This document shows, piece by piece, positions 46,121-55,763 of a stretch of 64,000 nt of DNA. The DNA lies in the NCBI RefSeq assembly GCF_002847825.1, contig NZ_PKIZ01000001.1, forward strand, positions 47,389 through 111,388. The letters are read 5' to 3'. The notes beneath the pieces were generated by a model. It was not told where the DNA came from. It saw nothing but the letters and a program-made list of their open reading frames with translations, and did not search any database. The position numbers were made by a program, and so were the translations under genes. Numbering within the stretch: position 1 is the first letter of the stretch; the number at the start of each line of letters is the position of its first letter. The stretch comes from Kytococcus schroeteri. GTDB lineage: Bacteria > Actinomycetota > Actinomycetes > Actinomycetales > Dermatophilaceae.

Positions 46121-48886
46121 TCAACGGGCGGCCCCGGTGACCTCCACCACGCCGCGGGCACCGCGCTCGGCATCGGACATGACGTGGCTGACCAGCGGGT
46201 AGTGGCCCGCCTCGGGGAAGGTGAGCTCCACGAAGCCGCCCTCGGCCGGCTGCAGGGCCATCACCTGGGCGCCGGTCCCGCGGGCCCGTGGGCCCACCCG
46301 GTAGGCGCCCTCGGACCAGACGGTGTCGAACTGCCCACCCACCACGTGGAAGGAGCTCGCTCGGTTGGGCCCCGCATCGAGCACCCACAGGCGCACGCGC
46401 TCACCGACCCGGGCGGTCAGCGGGTGCTGCAGGTACTGGTCGGCGATGCCGTTGAAGGTGACGAACGGCGCCTCCCCGGCGGCGATCGCCTCGGGGTCCA
46501 CCGGCCCGTCGTCCGAGGCGGGGTAGGCCTCGGACTGCACGAGCACGTACTCGCGGTCCACCTCCGGCAGGCCCTCGCGCGGCTCGACGACCACCGCCCC
46601 GTGCATGCCGGCGGCGATGTGCGAGCTCATCGGCGCCGTGGAGCAGTGGTACATCCAGATGCCCGATCGCTCGGCGGTGAAGCGGTAGGTGAGGCGCTCG
46701 CCGGGTTGGATGGTGCGCATCGGGCGGTCCGGGGCCAGGGCGCCGGCGTGGAAGTCGATGGAGTGCCCCATCGAGCCGTCGTTGACGAGCGTGACCACGA
46801 AGGTGTCCCCGACCCGGCCGTGGAGGGTGGGTCCGGGGGCGCGGTCGTTGAAGGTCCACCGGTGCTGCGTGACGCCGGGGGCCACCTCGAGCTCCAGCTC
46901 GCTGGCGCGCAGGGTCACGTGGTGCTCGGTGCCGCGTCCCCGGGCGGGCAGGCGCGGGTCCACCGGGTGCTCCACGGTGGCGTCCGGGTCGGCGCGCAGG
47001 GGAGTGGTGGAGGCCGGGGAGTCCGTTCCGTGGCCGGCGTGCTCCCCGGGGTCGTGCCCGGCCTGCCCGTCGGCCGTGTCCGCGGCCTCGCCAGCGCCGC
47101 CCTCGACGACGAGGTCGAGCACCATGCCGGCCTGCCGGTGGCCCACGATGGTGCACCACCCCTGGGTGTCGGCGCCGACGACGCCGAGGTCCAGCGTGGC
47201 GCGCTCCCCGGGGCCCAGGCGCGGGGTCTGCTGCCCGGCGATGGCGAGGTCGTGCACCTGGGTGTCGGCGTTCACCACGTCGAGGACGACGCGGTCGCCG
47301 GCGGGCACGGTGACGGTTCCGGGGTCGAAGCGCATGTCGGCGGCGCGCACCTCCACCCGGGTGGTGTGCCCGGTGGGGGCCACCGCTGCCTGACCGGAGG
47401 GGGAGGGGGCGGTGGCCGGGCCGAGGGAGGCCCCCAGCGCGGTCACCAGGGCCAGGGCGGAGAGGGCCGCGGCGACCTGCCCGGCCGACCAGATGGACGG
47501 CATGCGGTCCAGACCGGCGGGTGCCGTGCGTTCCCCTGCGTCGGGGGAGCCGGTCTCGTCGACGGCCCGCACCGCGCCTGCCTGCCGGGCCGCCAGCTGC
47601 TCCCGACGCGCCCGCCCGGCGGCGGCGACGGCGCGGACCATCAGCGGGACGAACGATGCCAGCGACACCAGCACCAGCACGGAGGCGGCCACCCGCACGA
47701 GGCTGGGCACCGGCAGCAGGCACACGAGCAGGCCGGCGTTGGTGGTCACCAGTCGGGCGGCACCCCACCGGTCGAACCACGCCGCGGCGGCACGCACCAC
47801 CGGCTTGCCGCCCCCGATGACCACCGGCATGAGGTGGCTCAGGGCGCCGGTGAGCAGCTGGGCGGCGAAACCCACCACGACCACGGCGGTGGTGCGGTCG
47901 AAGGTGGTGCCCACCCGCGTCCAGTCCTGCGCGGTCAGCAGGGCGGTCAGCACCATCGCGATGCCGGCGGCCCACCACAGCAGGGCTGCACCCACGGACA
48001 TGGCGGCGAACTCGCGCGGAAGCCCCCGGCGCACCGGCGAGAGCACCCCCGCGGCCCACCAGAGGAGGCCCGCGGCGTAGAGCGCCACCCCGGCGGCGGC
48101 GACGGGCTGCCACCCGCCGAGCGCGCCGGTCAGCACCACCACGAGCCCACCGACCAGCACCGGCAGGGCGTGCCGGGTGTGCGCCTCGGCCCGCGTCCCG
48201 ATGCGGGTGCGCAGCATGGTCGGCCAGAGCGTCAGCAGGGTGCCGGTCACGGTGAGACCCACCCAACCCAGGAGGTTCACCATCGTGTGGGCCAGGAGCA
48301 GGCGGCCGTGCCACTCGGCGCCCACCCCGCGGGCCAGCGTGGCCCCCAGGGCCGCGCCCACCGGCAGGCACAGCGCCGCGGCCACGTAGTAGCGCACGGT
48401 GACGGCGAAGCGGCCGGGCAGGGCAGCCCGCAGGCGGCGCACCAGCTGGCGGGCGTGCTCCAGCACGGCGGTGCCCACCAGCACGGCGCCGGCCACCGTG
48501 AGCAGCCACCACCCGGTGGGCACGCCCACCAGGACCAGGCAGGTGCCGGCCAGCAGCATCCACAGGCGGCGAGACTGCGTGGCGCGGTCGTCCACGTCCG
48601 GGGCGGACCTCAGCAGGGCGTTGGCGAAGTGGGTGCTCCACACCATGATCGAGTGCGACAGGGCGCCCAGCAGCACCAGGTGCACCATGAGCCAGCGCGA
48701 GGCCGGCACGAAGGGGTGCACCAGCGAGAGCAGCACCGCGAGCGCCAGCCACACCACGCCGGGCCGGTCGCGCAGGAGCCAGCGGCCGCCGCGGCGCCGG
48801 CCCCGGGCCGGGGCCGGCGCGGCGCCGGGGGCGGCGGCGTCGACGCGTCGGTCGGCGGGGCGTCCGGGCCCGGTGCTCGACGCCAT
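46121..48886 (-). CDS. nirK: Copper nitrite reductase fused to a membrane domain and an extra cupredoxin domain
   Basis: A 921-residue fusion. Residues about 40-470 form some ten or more hydrophobic helices. A first cupredoxin domain (about 510-595) has type-1 copper ligands His545, Cys578, His583 and Met588. The C-terminal NirK unit (about 640-921) has type-1 ligands His708, Cys748, His756 and Met761, and type-2 ligands His713, His747 and His847 (motifs GHSIDFHAG, YHCSTAPMSSHIAAGM, SSFHVVGG). It reduces nitrite to nitric oxide outside the membrane. The Met start at 48886 overlaps the stop of the hemerythrin gene in the same operon. Confidence 0.92.
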   Translation of the reverse strand: MASSTGPGRPADRRVDAAAPGAAPAPARGRRRGGRWLLRDRPGVVWLALAVLLSLVHPFVPASRWLMVHLVLLGALSHSIMVWSTHFANALLRSAPDVDDRATQSRRLWMLLAGTCLVLVGVPTGWWLLTVAGAVLVGTAVLEHARQLVRRLRAALPGRFAVTVRYYVAAALCLPVGAALGATLARGVGAEWHGRLLLAHTMVNLLGWVGLTVTGTLLTLWPTMLRTRIGTRAEAHTRHALPVLVGGLVVVLTGALGGWQPVAAAGVALYAAGLLWWAAGVLSPVRRGLPREFAAMSVGAALLWWAAGIAMVLTALLTAQDWTRVGTTFDRTTAVVVVGFAAQLLTGALSHLMPVVIGGGKPVVRAAAAWFDRWGAARLVTTNAGLLVCLLPVPSLVRVAASVLVLVSLASFVPLMVRAVAAAGRARREQLAARQAGAVRAVDETGSPDAGERTAPAGLDRMPSIWSAGQVAAALSALALVTALGASLGPATAPSPSGQAAVAPTGHTTRVEVRAADMRFDPGTVTVPAGDRVVLDVVNADTQVHDLAIAGQQTPRLGPGERATLDLGVVGADTQGWCTIVGHRQAGMVLDLVVEGGAGEAADTADGQAGHDPGEHAGHGTDSPASTTPLRADPDATVEHPVDPRLPARGRGTEHHVTLRASELELEVAPGVTQHRWTFNDRAPGPTLHGRVGDTFVVTLVNDGSMGHSIDFHAGALAPDRPMRTIQPGERLTYRFTAERSGIWMYHCSTAPMSSHIAAGMHGAVVVEPREGLPEVDREYVLVQSEAYPASDDGPVDPEAIAAGEAPFVTFNGIADQYLQHPLTARVGERVRLWVLDAGPNRASSFHVVGGQFDTVWSEGAYRVGPRARGTGAQVMALQPAEGGFVELTFPEAGHYPLVSHVMSDAERGARGVVEVTGAAR

Positions 48887-49335
48887 CAGCCGAGGGCGGT
48901 CGGGGCCGGCGGGGTGAGCTCGTCGACCTCGTCCCACTCCGGGCCGCCCAGGGCGATCGCGGCGGCGGGGAAGAGCCCGTTGTTCTCGCGGTCCATGTGG
49001 TTGCGCAGCTGGCGGACGAAGGCGTCGACACCCGCCAGGTCCCCCGTGCGGATGCGCGCCAGCTGGGCGTCCAGCGCGTCGTGCTCGGCGCACAGGTCGT
49101 CCACGTGGTCGGCGATGTGCTCCTCGCGCCGCAGCATCGTGAACAGGCCCAGCTCCTCGGCGTGGGTGTGGGGCTCGAGCAGCTCCGCGATGCGCTCGGC
49201 GGCCTCCTGCGCGGCGGGCAGGTCGCCGGCGTCGGCCGCGCGGTGCAGCGGGCCGGTGAGGTCGGTCAGCCGGCCGTGCTCGGCCATGAACCGGCCGATG
49301 ACGTGGATGGACTCACACCCGCAGTAGGTGCACAT
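48886..49335 (-). CDS. Hemerythrin-domain protein, probable nitric oxide/di-iron repair partner
   Basis: A 149-residue hemerythrin-fold protein. Metal ligands: His in RFMAEHGRL, LEPHTHAEELGLFTML (H-x3-E), EHDALDAQ, and RNHMDRENNGLFPAA (H-x3-E). The N-terminus MCTYCGCE carries a C-x2-C-x-C cluster, reminiscent of the cysteine-rich leader of ScdA/YtfE-type iron-sulfur repair proteins, though shorter. It precedes nirK with a 1-bp stop/start overlap, so it is likely co-expressed to deal with nitric oxide made by the reductase. Confidence 0.88.
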   Translation of the reverse strand: MCTYCGCESIHVIGRFMAEHGRLTDLTGPLHRAADAGDLPAAQEAAERIAELLEPHTHAEELGLFTMLRREEHIADHVDDLCAEHDALDAQLARIRTGDLAGVDAFVRQLRNHMDRENNGLFPAAAIALGGPEWDEVDELTPPAPTALG

Positions 49336-49421
49336 GCTGACCCCTCGCCGCGCCCGTGGGCGCTCCTCGTGGACGACGATGCGGCATCGGCCCGGCCGAC
49401 GACCGTGGGCGACGCGGTGAA

Positions 49422-49436
49422 ACGACGCCCTGTCGT
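49422..49436. promoter_or_regulatory. Inverted repeat upstream of the hemerythrin-nirK operon
   Basis: ACGAC-GCCCT-GTCGT, 5-bp arms, about 90 bases before the hemerythrin ATG. A TACCCT hexamer on the minus strand (49438-49443) lies beside it as a possible -10. It is a candidate operator for a nitrite/NO-responsive regulator, but the match to any known motif is weak. Confidence 0.3.
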
Positions 49437-49450
49437 AGAGGGTACGCCCG

Positions 49451-50964
<1,514 letters not shown>

Positions 50965-51035
50965 CACGGACCTCCCTCGTGGTCTGCCCACGCCACAAGT
51001 GTGTGGGCCGGGGTGTGCGCGGACGTTCGAGGCGC

Positions 51036-51233
51036 CTACCGGCGCAGGAGGCGCGCCAGGACGAGGAGAGCCCCGGCGACGGCGAGGGTGGCGCCGAGGA
51101 AGACGGACTGTCGGAGGCCGAAACCGCCGACGGTGACGTCCGTCCCGATGAGGCTCACGCCCAGGAGGAGCAGGGCGAGACTCGAGAGGTAGTAACGGAT
51201 GTCGTCATAGGTCGAGGAGCCACGGTCTGGCAA
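51036..51233 (-). CDS. Small two-helix membrane protein, unknown
   Basis: A 65-residue protein starting at TTG 51233, preceded by GGAAGGAAA. Two hydrophobic helices (about 17-33 LALLLLGVSLIGTDVTV and 41-60 QSVFLGATLAVAGALLVLA) and a cationic end LLRR. It is the second gene after the secreted protein at 51264, separated by 30 bases, and shares its lower GC. The pairing suggests a membrane partner, for example immunity or anchoring; this is inference. No family recognised. Confidence 0.6.
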   Translation of the reverse strand: MPDRGSSTYDDIRYYLSSLALLLLGVSLIGTDVTVGGFGLRQSVFLGATLAVAGALLVLARLLRR

Positions 51234-51263
51234 CGGAAATTTCCTTCCTGAATTGAGGCTGAA

Positions 51264-51812
51264 TCAATCAAAACACACGGAGAGTGCCCCGACACCCGTC
51301 AGCGCCAGAGCCACGTCCTTGATGTCGTCCTCCATGTCGCGCCCCTTCGACGAACGCCAGCGGAGGAATGAGGAGGCCACCTTCCGGGCACCGTACTTCT
51401 TCACGAGTCGAGAGAGGTTGTAGGCGATACGAGCGACCTTGACGGACGGGAAGACGGTCTGCGCAGTGAACCATGCGATGGCGGCGGTGCACTTGGTGAT
51501 CTTCCAGAAGTCCGCCCCCACAGCCTGTAGGTCTCGGCGCTCAGTCTCCACGTCCTTGGCAGCCCTGCGTGCCTCCTCCATGTCCTCCTGGGACAAGGCG
51601 TAACCGGCCTCATGTCCGGCGGCGTCCAAGATTTCGTAGATGGGAGCCCCGTCTTCCCGGGCCACGATCCGTCCGCGGCGCCAGCCGGCTGGCAGGTCGG
51701 TGTCCGTAGCTCGAGCGAAGGTGGTGGAGGTTGCGGCGATCGTCGAACCAGCGAGGAGCGCAGCGGCACCCGTCAGCAGGAGGCGGCGATTGACGGAAGC
51801 ATGAGCAGACAT
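51264..51812 (-). CDS. Secreted protein with two-cysteine, cationic C-terminal domain, unknown
   Basis: A 182-residue precursor. MSAHASVNRRLLLTGAAALLAG has a twin-arginine (NRR) and a hydrophobic core, likely Tat-exported; cleavage probably after FARA (about 36). Residues 37-100 are a charged, propeptide-like region; residues 101-182 are a cationic, partly amphipathic domain with Cys108 and Cys180 (KITKCTAAIAWF ... SVCFD). GC is clearly below that of the neighbours, suggesting transfer. ATG 51812 follows GAAGGGGAAAG. A bacteriocin or toxin is one possible reading; a phospholipase- or adhesin-like surface protein is another. I do not recognise a family. Confidence 0.65.
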   Translation of the reverse strand: MSAHASVNRRLLLTGAAALLAGSTIAATSTTFARATDTDLPAGWRRGRIVAREDGAPIYEILDAAGHEAGYALSQEDMEEARRAAKDVETERRDLQAVGADFWKITKCTAAIAWFTAQTVFPSVKVARIAYNLSRLVKKYGARKVASSFLRWRSSKGRDMEDDIKDVALALTGVGALSVCFD

Positions 51813-51974
51813 GTCTTTCCCCTTCTCCGTGTGTGTCTTGATCTGCAGGTGGCGGCATGGGGGCATCGAACTCGAGCCCTCGCCTTGCCGCCGGCCGGGA
51901 GGTTTTCACGAAGTGGGGGGGGTACCGCAAATTCGGCTCTGGGGGGGCGGCAAGAGGGGTCGTTTGGACCCGCC
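51813..51974 (-). other. Leader region of the low-GC gene pair
   Basis: Between the secreted-protein start and the stop of the next MFS gene. It contains runs of seven to nine identical G or C bases on either side of GGTACC, which are unusual here, and no ORF of note. A promoter is probable but no clean -10/-35 pair is visible. Confidence 0.4.
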
Positions 51975-53375
51975 TCAGAGGACGGCCGGCTGCGGGTTGC
52001 CGGCGTCGGCGATGCCGCGGCGCAGGTCCACCCGCGCCAGCAGCAGGCCACCGAGCACGAAGAACACCAGCAGCGCCAGGATGGCCGGCCGGTAGGAGCC
52101 GGTGAGCTGGAAGACCAGCCCGAAGGTGAGCGTGCCGAACCACGACGTGCCCCGCTCGCCCGCCTGGTAGAAGGCGAAGAACTCCGACTCCCGGCCCGCC
52201 GGCACCAGGTGGCTGTAGAGCGAGCGCGCCAGCGCCTGGGTGCCGCCCAGCACCAGCCCGATGAGGACGGCGCACCCCAGCCAGGTGAGGAAGGCCCCGC
52301 GGGGCACGAAGTACGCGCAGGCCACGACCACCACCCACAGGGCGATGCCCGCCAGCACCACCCGGTGGGCACCGAGGCGGGCCGCCATCGCCCCGAACAG
52401 CAGCGCGCCGCCCACGGCCACGAACTGCACGAGCAGGATGGTGGTCATGAGCTGGCCAGTGTCGAAGCCGAGCGCCACCGACCCGTACAGGCTGGCCGAG
52501 GAGATGACGGTCTGGATGCCGTCGTTGAACAGCAGGTAGGCCGCCAGGAAGGTGAGCGTCTGGGGGTAGCGGCGCAGCTCGCCGAGGGTGGAGCGCAGCT
52601 GCCGCAGCGACCCGGTCACGGGGCCGGCGCCCCGGGCCACCGGAACGGCCGTGGTGCCGCGCAGGCGCCGCAGGCCGATGACGGGCACGAGGGTGAACAC
52701 CCCCCACCACAGGCCCGCGGAGAACAGCGACAGCCGCACCGCCCACTCCATCGAGAGGCCCAGGGCGTCGTGGGCCTGGATGACCACGAGGTTGGCCAGG
52801 AGCAGCAGCCCGCCGCCGGCGTAGCCCAGGGCCCAGGCGCGCGAGGAGACCCGGTCTCGCTCGTCCGGGGAGGCGATGCGCACCAGCAGCGCGTCGTAGA
52901 CCACCGTGGAGGCGCCCAGGGCGATGTTGCCCACGAGCACCAGGAGCACGCCCAGCTGCCAGGACGTGCCGGAGAGGAACACCATGGCCATGGCGGCCAG
53001 CGACCCGATGCCCGCGAGCAGCCCCAGCAGGCGTGCCGGACGGGGGTGGCGGTCGGCCACGGCGCCGACGGCCATGACCACCACCACCGAGAGGAGGGTG
53101 GCCAGGGTGACCGTGTACGCCGCGAGGGAACCGGCCGCGACGGGGACGCCGAGCACGTCGAGCCTCCCGGTGCAGGCCTGGCCGGTGGGCAGGTCCGGGC
53201 ACGCGTCGGCGCTGGCCAGCTGCGTGAGATAGGGCCCGATGAGGACCGTGCCGGTGGTGGTGACGTAGGCCGAGTTGGCCCAGTCGTACCAGCCCCAGGC
53301 GCGCTGGTGGGCGCGGGTCCGTTCACGGGTGGGGTCGGCCGTGGCCGCGGCGACATCGGAGGGGGAGGTGGTCAC
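51975..53375 (-). CDS. MFS transporter, UMF22/Atg22-like family
   Basis: A 466-residue protein with about 12 helices. The N-terminal RAWGWYDWANSAYVTTTGTVLIGPYLTQLA is the diagnostic motif of the UMF22 group (similar to vacuole efflux Atg22 proteins). LLVRIASPDERDRVSSRAWALGYAGGGLLLL, FNDGIQTVI and LVLGGTQALARSLYSHLVPAGRESEFFAFYQ follow. These proteins are thought to export amino acids; the substrate is unproven. GTG start at 53375. Confidence 0.9.
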   Translation of the reverse strand: MTTSPSDVAAATADPTRERTRAHQRAWGWYDWANSAYVTTTGTVLIGPYLTQLASADACPDLPTGQACTGRLDVLGVPVAAGSLAAYTVTLATLLSVVVVMAVGAVADRHPRPARLLGLLAGIGSLAAMAMVFLSGTSWQLGVLLVLVGNIALGASTVVYDALLVRIASPDERDRVSSRAWALGYAGGGLLLLANLVVIQAHDALGLSMEWAVRLSLFSAGLWWGVFTLVPVIGLRRLRGTTAVPVARGAGPVTGSLRQLRSTLGELRRYPQTLTFLAAYLLFNDGIQTVISSASLYGSVALGFDTGQLMTTILLVQFVAVGGALLFGAMAARLGAHRVVLAGIALWVVVVACAYFVPRGAFLTWLGCAVLIGLVLGGTQALARSLYSHLVPAGRESEFFAFYQAGERGTSWFGTLTFGLVFQLTGSYRPAILALLVFFVLGGLLLARVDLRRGIADAGNPQPAVL

Positions 53376-53426
53376 CGCGGCAGCATCGCACGGCCGTGGG
53401 GTGCCCGGTGCCGCAGCGCCCGGCGG

Positions 53427-54362
53427 TCAGAACAGGCTGTCCTGGTGGGCCACGGCGGGGGAGTCCACCGGGCCCGGCACGAGCTTGCGGCCCACCAGCC
53501 GGGTGAGGTCCGCGAGGTAGCCGCCTGTCTCGTCGTTGACCCGCACCAGGGCCGTGGCACCCACCAGGGTCTCGACGGTCAGGCGGTGGTCGCCGGTGGT
53601 GAGGTCCTGGGGCAGCGGGGTGTGGCCGGCGAACGGCGCCCCGGCCCGGTCCTCGCCGAGCACCGGGCCGTGCAGCGCGGGCGGCACCCACGGCTCGGGG
53701 GCGGGGTCGAGGCCGCGGGAGGCGAGCAGGTGGCAGGCCCGGTCCACCAGCTCGGCGTGCACGGCATCGAGCCGCGCGGCGGGCAGGGGGCTGGCCAGCG
53801 CCGCGGCCTTGCGGCGCGCGGTGCGGGTCTGCGGCACGCCCAGCCCGGCGGTCACCGCGTCCTCGTGGCGCCGCACCTCCAGCCCGTCGGCGCAGCGGGC
53901 CAGGTAGGTGGCCCGCACCGCCCCCTGCTCGTCCAGGCGCGCCACCTTGTGGTGGTCCGATGCGGTACCCACCTTGGGCGCGCCGTCGGCGAAGGTGGCC
54001 ACGTACAGCCAGTGCGGGCGGTCCAGGTAGCGCCGCAGCGCCTCGCCGGCCGGCCCGCCACGGTGCACCTGGTGGATGGGGCGGAACTCGTCGGCCATCG
54101 CGCACTCGGAGCACTGCCGACCGGACTCCACCACGCGCCGCCGCGCGCACGCCTCGGTGCGCACCGTGCCCTGCGGCGTGAGCACCGACCGCCCCGTGCA
54201 GTGGCGGCCGGGCTCCACGGTGAACGCCAGCGAGGCGCCCGGCAGCGCGATGCGGTGCACGGCCTCGGTGAGGTCGCTGGTCACCAGCGCGGGCCGGTCG
54301 CGGTCGGTCCACGAGACCGACCGCACGAGGTGGGTCCCACCATCGACCCAGGAGGTACGCAC
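53427..54362 (-). CDS. DUF2797 domain protein
   Basis: A 311-residue protein. Conserved cysteines lie in GRHCTGRSVL, RTEACARRRVVESGRQCSECAMAD, a zinc-ribbon-like pair, followed by LYVATFADGAPKVGTASDHHKVARLDEQGAVRATYLARC, which resembles a GIY-YIG-like fold of DUF2797. The family is of unknown function. The start GTG 54362 has a leaderless -10 at 54370-54375. No Met start is available in the conserved frame. Confidence 0.78.
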   Translation of the reverse strand: MRTSWVDGGTHLVRSVSWTDRDRPALVTSDLTEAVHRIALPGASLAFTVEPGRHCTGRSVLTPQGTVRTEACARRRVVESGRQCSECAMADEFRPIHQVHRGGPAGEALRRYLDRPHWLYVATFADGAPKVGTASDHHKVARLDEQGAVRATYLARCADGLEVRRHEDAVTAGLGVPQTRTARRKAAALASPLPAARLDAVHAELVDRACHLLASRGLDPAPEPWVPPALHGPVLGEDRAGAPFAGHTPLPQDLTTGDHRLTVETLVGATALVRVNDETGGYLADLTRLVGRKLVPGPVDSPAVAHQDSLF

Positions 54363-54369
54363 CCGCGGC

Positions 54370-54375
54370 AGGGTA
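54370..54375 (-). promoter_or_regulatory. -10 hexamer of the DUF2797 gene, leaderless
   Basis: TACCCT on the minus strand, 7 bases before the GTG at 54362. Confidence 0.45.
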
Positions 54376-54379
54376 CGCC

Positions 54380-55168
54380 TCAGCGCACGTACTCGAAGTG
54401 CCAGTACTCGGGCTTGCGGCCGTCGCGGCGCGCCCACGCGGGCTGCACCCAGCCGTACCGGGCCCCGTGCCTCACCAGCCAGCGGTGGCGCGTGGTGCCG
54501 AACCCGTACTTCCGGCGGCTCTCCGGCAGGTCGCAGGTGGCCCGGGTCAGCGTGCCGTGGTTGGACGTGCCGGGGGTGGCGGCCATGCGGCCGAAGGCAC
54601 GGCGGTAGGCCACCTGTGTGTCGTACGTGCGGTAGCACTCGTCCCAGCGCAGGTCCTCCCCGAACCGTGCGCGGTAGGCGCGGTTGAGGCGCTCCAGCGG
54701 CCGCACCGAGCGGCAGGCCGTGAGCAGGTGGGCGGCGCTCGCCGAGCCCCGCACGTGGCACAGGTGCCCCGGGGCGTGGCGGCCGTTGCGCGAGGAGTAC
54801 GGGGTGTGGCGGGTCGTGAGGTCGGCCGTGCGCACGTAGCGGCCGGGGGCCATGCGGAACCAGCGGCCCTGCACGGTGCCCTTCACCATGCCGCCCCGAG
54901 GTACGTAGTGGCCGGCGGAGGCGCCCGAGGTGTTGCGGTACACGCGCACGAACATGCCGGACCCGGCACGCACGTGGCGGGTGACGGTGGTGGCCGCGGT
55001 GGAGGCGGTGGGTGCGGCCTCGACGGCGGGAGCGGTGACGGAGCGCTCCACGGGGACCGATGCCTGGGCCGGGGCTCCCAGCGGCATCGAGGGGGACACG
55101 GTCGCCAGGGCGGCCACGGCGAGCAGGACGCGGCGGGCACGCGTCAGCGCGGGGTGAGGGGACGGCAT
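54380..55168 (-). CDS. Secreted M15-family D-Ala-D-Ala carboxypeptidase
   Basis: A 262-residue exported peptidase that would trim cell-wall peptides. Signal peptide 1-36 (VLLAVAALATVSPSMPLGAPAQAS), a linker/SH3-like segment (about 60-100: VRAGSGMFVRVYRNTSG), then the VanY-type domain. Zinc ligands can be placed at His204 and Asp213 (SNHGTLTRATCDL) and His257 (EYWHFEY), the M15 S-x-H-x6-9-D and E-x2-H pattern. ECYRTYDTQVAYRRAFG is typical for the family. ATG 55168 follows GGTTCCTCC-complement purines (AGGAACC region). Transcribed alone, ending near the DUF2797 promoter. Confidence 0.82.
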   Translation of the reverse strand: MPSPHPALTRARRVLLAVAALATVSPSMPLGAPAQASVPVERSVTAPAVEAAPTASTAATTVTRHVRAGSGMFVRVYRNTSGASAGHYVPRGGMVKGTVQGRWFRMAPGRYVRTADLTTRHTPYSSRNGRHAPGHLCHVRGSASAAHLLTACRSVRPLERLNRAYRARFGEDLRWDECYRTYDTQVAYRRAFGRMAATPGTSNHGTLTRATCDLPESRRKYGFGTTRHRWLVRHGARYGWVQPAWARRDGRKPEYWHFEYVR

Positions 55169-55282
55169 CGGAGGAACCTTCGGCGAGGGGAGGGGGGGGC
55201 GACGGGGACGGTCGCGGAGGGGACGCCCCAGCATCGCGGGCGGGTCTGTCGCCGCGCTGTCGTCCGCGGTTGACTGGGCCCC

Positions 55283-55738
55283 ATGACCACGCCCCGGCCC
55301 CTGGCCCCCTTCCTTGCCGAGCAGCTCGACTGGCACTGGCGCACCCAGGCCCGCCCGCGCCTGGAGGGCCTCACCGACGCCGAGTACCTGTGGGAGCCCG
55401 CGGCCGGCGCCTGGTCGGTGCGGCGCCGCGGCCAGGCCGCCCCCGCCTCGGCCACGATGCGCGCCGGCGCAGGGGAGTGGCTCGTGGACTTCGCGTTCCC
55501 CGAGCCCGACCCGGCGCCGGTGACCACCATCGCCTGGCGGCTGGCGCACGTGGTGGTCGGCGTGTTCGGCATGCGGGCGGCCTCGCACTTCGGCGGCCCG
55601 GCCTGTGCCTACGACACCTGGGAGTACGCGGGCACGGCCGCTGGTGCACTGGCCCAGCTCGATGCCGCGCACGCCGCCTGGTGCGAGGGCGTGGCCGGCC
55701 TCGACGACGCCGCCCTGTACCGGGCCGGGGTGGCCTGA
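55283..55738 (+). CDS. DinB-family protein with internal deletion
   Basis: A 151-residue protein of the DinB-like four-helix family. LAPFLAEQLDWHWRTQARPRLEGLTDAEYLWEPAAGAWSVRRRG is the standard N-terminus, and TTIAWRLAHVVVGVFGMRA the second helix region. The family normally continues through an HHGAEIALLRDLYR end. Here GLDDAAL is followed at once by LYRAGVA and the stop, as if about 40 residues were removed in frame, including the second His pair. The protein may be inactive. Confidence 0.7.
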   Translation: MTTPRPLAPFLAEQLDWHWRTQARPRLEGLTDAEYLWEPAAGAWSVRRRGQAAPASATMRAGAGEWLVDFAFPEPDPAPVTTIAWRLAHVVVGVFGMRAASHFGGPACAYDTWEYAGTAAGALAQLDAAHAAWCEGVAGLDDAALYRAGVA

Positions 55739-55763
55739 CGCGGGTGAGGCGGCCCGAGCCCCG

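Noticed and set aside
51855..51900. tRNA-like TTCGA motif on the minus strand
   Set aside because: The stem pairs around it do not fit a T-arm and no other tRNA parts are present.
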